Source: an uncultured Clostridia bacterium
GTDB taxonomy: Bacteria; Bacillota_I; Bacilli_A; RFN20; CAG-288
Reading direction: 5' to 3'
DNA length: 9,308 nt
NCBI GenBank assembly: GCA_900313465.1
Contig: OMRU01000023.1
Span: 1 to 9,308, forward strand
In this document: positions 7,336 through 9,308 of the stretch, one piece after another
Numbering within the stretch: position 1 is the stretch's first letter
How the letters are laid out: every line of letters starts with the position of its first letter
Program-made: the position numbers and the translations under genes
The notes under the pieces: model-generated
Seen by the model: only the letters and a program-made list of their open reading frames with translations
What the model was told of the DNA's origin: nothing
The model's database searches: none

Positions 7336-8520
7336 ATGAATAAAAACATTAACTTATTGTTTTCGGTTCTGCTACTTGTAGGATGTGGTTCCAATACTAA
7401 TGTGAACTACACTGGTCAGATTCCTAAGAATCAAGGACGAGTTCATTTGGAACTAGATAACTATAAGTCAATCGCTTCTTTCGCAAGCAAGGATTTGGTT
7501 CCTTTCCTTTTTGAAGAGGCTGAAAACAGTACATGTTCTCCTGCAAGCTATGCTTTGGCGCTTGGTGGAGTGGTGTCTGCTAGCGCCAACGTAGAGTCTT
7601 TTGCTACAAAGAGTGGATTTTCTTCCACCGATTACCAAAAGGAATTCAAGGGATTGCTCAATGGTTTGAATTGGATGGAAAAGAAGAATTCTTTACGTTC
7701 TGCTGTTTTATATCAGCAGATTGGTCCTTCTTTGGCTTTTGATGATGCGAAAAGAGAAAAGATGGCTGGTGAATATATCAGTTCCATGGTTTCTTCTCAT
7801 GAATCCTATTTAGAAGATGCGCAGAACTTTTTCAAAAAGGAAATTGATTTAGATCTGCGACTTCCTCAGCTTACCAATGAAGATGATATGATAGCCACTT
7901 ATGGTGCGTTGAAATTGCTTGATTACTTCTCTTATGATGCGCCAGATGTGAAGAATGATTTCTATGTTGAGGAAGGAAAGAAGATATCCGTTAATACGTA
8001 TTCCTTGGTTGCGAATGAACGAGACTATTATGAAAATGATAAGTACGCTTCTCTTTGTCAGAGAATCAACTGTACCGATGTGTTCTTTATCTTACCTAAG
8101 GATGGTGTGGAACTGATTGATATTGATCCTTATCAAGCTTATCTGGATTATTTAAGTAAGGCTGAAACGGTAAATGTTACAGGTTATCTTCCATATTTCC
8201 ATGTAAAGAATCAAATCGATATTACTTCTCCGGTCAGACAAAAGAATAGTGATAAGAAAATCCGCTTCTTTGATAAGTTACTTAAAGATGATGTCGACCG
8301 TGAGTATCTTGATGTGGATAGTGGTAAGCAGGTCAATGACTTTGAATTCTCCCCTAAGGGTGTTAAAGGTGAATCTGCTACTGTTATTGCCGTTGTTTCG
8401 GAAAGTGCACCAATAGAACAAAAGAGTGTAACCTTCAAAGTCGATAAACCATTCTATGCCTTATCCCTTTATGACGATTTTCCTCTATTCATTTCAAAAA
8501 TAACTGACCCGAGCAAATAA
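7336..8520 (+). CDS. Serpin-like lipoprotein (predicted surface protease inhibitor)
   Basis: The 394-residue product has a short signal peptide with lipobox LVGC (C17), so it should be lipid-anchored outside the membrane. Residues 64-82 (NSTCSPASYALALGG...) resemble serpin helix B, usually N-V-SP-S---AL. Residues 185-255 (Y-ALKLLDYF, VNTYSLV, FFILPKDG) resemble the serpin central sheet and breach segments. Residues 336-359 (FEFSPKGVKGESATVIAVV...) resemble the hinge and reactive-centre loop, and 372-394 (PFYALSLYDDFPLFISKITDPS) matches the C-terminal PF-FLI---LF-G-V--P pattern. The order and total length fit a serpin, which in bacteria typically inhibits serine proteases by conformational trapping. 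The hinge is imperfect (Val at the usual Thr P14, Glu at P11), so inhibition is not assured. It precedes a sigma-factor gene by 21 bases with no terminator between. The identification is by motif only. Confidence 0.8.
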   Translation: MNKNINLLFSVLLLVGCGSNTNVNYTGQIPKNQGRVHLELDNYKSIASFASKDLVPFLFEEAENSTCSPASYALALGGVVSASANVESFATKSGFSSTDYQKEFKGLLNGLNWMEKKNSLRSAVLYQQIGPSLAFDDAKREKMAGEYISSMVSSHESYLEDAQNFFKKEIDLDLRLPQLTNEDDMIATYGALKLLDYFSYDAPDVKNDFYVEEGKKISVNTYSLVANERDYYENDKYASLCQRINCTDVFFILPKDGVELIDIDPYQAYLDYLSKAETVNVTGYLPYFHVKNQIDITSPVRQKNSDKKIRFFDKLLKDDVDREYLDVDSGKQVNDFEFSPKGVKGESATVIAVVSESAPIEQKSVTFKVDKPFYALSLYDDFPLFISKITDPSK

Positions 8521-8532
8521 ACGTGCTAAACT
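8504..8532 (+). promoter_or_regulatory. Possible promoter for the ECF sigma gene inside the serpin gene end
   Basis: CTGACC (8504-8509, 4 of 6 to TTGACA) and an extended TGC-TAAACT (-10 at 8527-8532) have exactly 17 bases between the hexamers. The start site would be near 8538-8540, only two to four bases before the ATG at 8542, which would give a nearly leaderless mRNA. The assignment rests on pattern alone. Confidence 0.4.
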
Positions 8533-8541
8533 ACTTCCATC

Positions 8542-9057
8542 ATGAAAGTATCAAACCATACCATTCGACTCTTACAAGCGCATGATGAGAGTGCTTTTGA
8601 TGAAGTTTATCAGAAGTATTTTAAACTACTTAAACACGTTGTTCTGAGTTTGATACCCTCAGATTCCATTGCGGATGACATCGTTCAGGAAGCCTTCTTC
8701 AAGATGTATCTGAATATTGATGACTATACTTACAACGTCAGTTTCAGTTCCTATCTAGTCACCATTGCCAGAAACATTGCTCTCAACCGCATCAAAGAAA
8801 GCAAACGTTTTGCCAAAGACTACGACATGGATCAGGTAGTCGACCAAACTAATGTAGAAAAGAAAGCCTATCAGTCCATCTTGCTCGATAAGATTCGAGC
8901 CCTGCTTGATGAAGAAGATTATGAAATCTTCGTCATGCGAGCCTACTTCGAATTGCCGTTTAATGAAATTGCTGAAATCTTCAAAGCCAGCGTCTCCTCG
9001 GTGACAAACAAATATCATCGCGCGGTGAAAAAGATTAATAAAGAAATAAAATTATGA
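8542..9057 (+). CDS. ECF-family RNA polymerase sigma factor
   Basis: The 171-residue product is a small alternative sigma factor that would direct RNA polymerase to a specific promoter set. The sigma-2 region is about residues 14-90: AFDEVYQKYF, the polymerase-contact segment ADDIVQEAFFKMY at 44-56, and YLVTIARNIALNRIKESKR at 71-89. Sigma-4 is about 110-168, with a helix-turn-helix in FNEIAEIFKASVSSVTNKYHRA at about 140-161. The length is normal for the ECF group and no extra domains are present. The start is forced: the only in-frame upstream codons run back to a stop at 8527 and none is a start codon. No Shine-Dalgarno sequence precedes it. Its TGA overlaps the next ATG (ATGA, 9054-9057), the usual layout of sigma and cognate anti-sigma genes. 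Its regulon may include the adjacent serpin-like gene, but this is inference. Confidence 0.95.
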   Translation: MKVSNHTIRLLQAHDESAFDEVYQKYFKLLKHVVLSLIPSDSIADDIVQEAFFKMYLNIDDYTYNVSFSSYLVTIARNIALNRIKESKRFAKDYDMDQVVDQTNVEKKAYQSILLDKIRALLDEEDYEIFVMRAYFELPFNEIAEIFKASVSSVTNKYHRAVKKINKEIKL

Positions 9058-9308
9058 ACAAGAAATTAAAGAATCAGATCTTCCAGGAAATTGAAAAAGA
9101 AGACAATTATCGTGATAGATCACATGAGTTGAAATCTCATATTCTTTTTGCTGAAAAAGAAGAGAGAAAACCTCGTTTCTGGATTCCTGTCTTAACTGCT
9201 TCTTTAGCGGCTTTTGCTGCTGTGGCAATCATGGTTCCTACGCTTGTCTTAAACAATGACAAAACCAGCAATATCTATAATCCGATTGCTGATGTGGAAA
9301 CAGATGAA
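9054..9308 (+). CDS. Probable anti-sigma factor, single-pass membrane protein, 3'-truncated by window edge
   Basis: Eighty-five residues are visible and the frame is open to the last base. Residues 1-41 are strongly charged and cytosolic, about 42-66 form one transmembrane segment (from FWIPVLTASLAAF to VPTLVL), and an acidic extracytoplasmic part begins after that. This N-in, single-TM layout fits membrane anti-sigma factors that hold an ECF sigma factor at the membrane until a signal arrives. No HxxxCxxC zinc anti-sigma motif is present in the visible part, so it would belong to another class. It overlaps the sigma gene by four bases (ATGA) with no obvious ribosome binding site, which suggests translational coupling. 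The role is inferred from context and topology, not from recognised homology. Confidence 0.75.
   Translation, partial: MNKKLKNQIFQEIEKEDNYRDRSHELKSHILFAEKEERKPRFWIPVLTASLAAFAAVAIMVPTLVLNNDKTSNIYNPIADVETDE

Overview
The window looks like chromosomal DNA of a low-GC Gram-positive bacterium (Bacillota). The evidence is an A/T-rich base composition, GGAGG-type ribosome binding sites, a CIRCE-like operator in front of groESL, U-tailed hairpin terminators, lipoproteins with short lipobox signal peptides, and TGA used as an ordinary stop, which argues against the Mycoplasma code. The GroEL sequence style would fit an Erysipelotrichia-like gut or oral lineage, but that placement comes from memory and is untested.

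Layout, left to right. (1) Bases 1-730: the 3' part of a short-chain dehydrogenase/reductase gene, whose start lies outside the window. It converges on (2) a minus-strand gene (735-1838) for an exported lipoprotein with a C-terminal tyrosine-phosphatase-type domain; the two stop codons share a small palindrome. (3) A divergent regulatory region carries the phosphatase promoter and the groESL promoter with a degenerate CIRCE, followed by groES, groEL and a strong terminator. (4) A monocistronic gene encodes a two-membrane-segment protein with the topology of a polysaccharide chain-length regulator (Wzz-like), with its own promoter and terminator. (5) A probable two-gene unit holds an unrecognised 149-residue protein and an aldo/keto reductase; its terminator starts inside the reductase's last codons. 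(6) A final block holds a serpin-like lipoprotein, an ECF-type RNA polymerase sigma factor, and an overlapping gene for a single-pass membrane protein that is probably its anti-sigma factor and runs off the window end.

The most interesting part is the last block. The lipoprotein shows serpin features along its length: a helix-B-like motif, a central sheet region, a reactive-centre loop and a PF-containing C-terminal strand. It would be a surface-anchored protease inhibitor, or a relic of one, next to a sigma/anti-sigma pair. The sigma gene has no visible Shine-Dalgarno sequence, and a promoter is placed so that its mRNA would be almost leaderless. Apart from groESL, the genes form small independent units. 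No tRNA, rRNA, CRISPR array, insertion sequence or prophage signal was seen, and no stretch above 300 bases lacks a gene.
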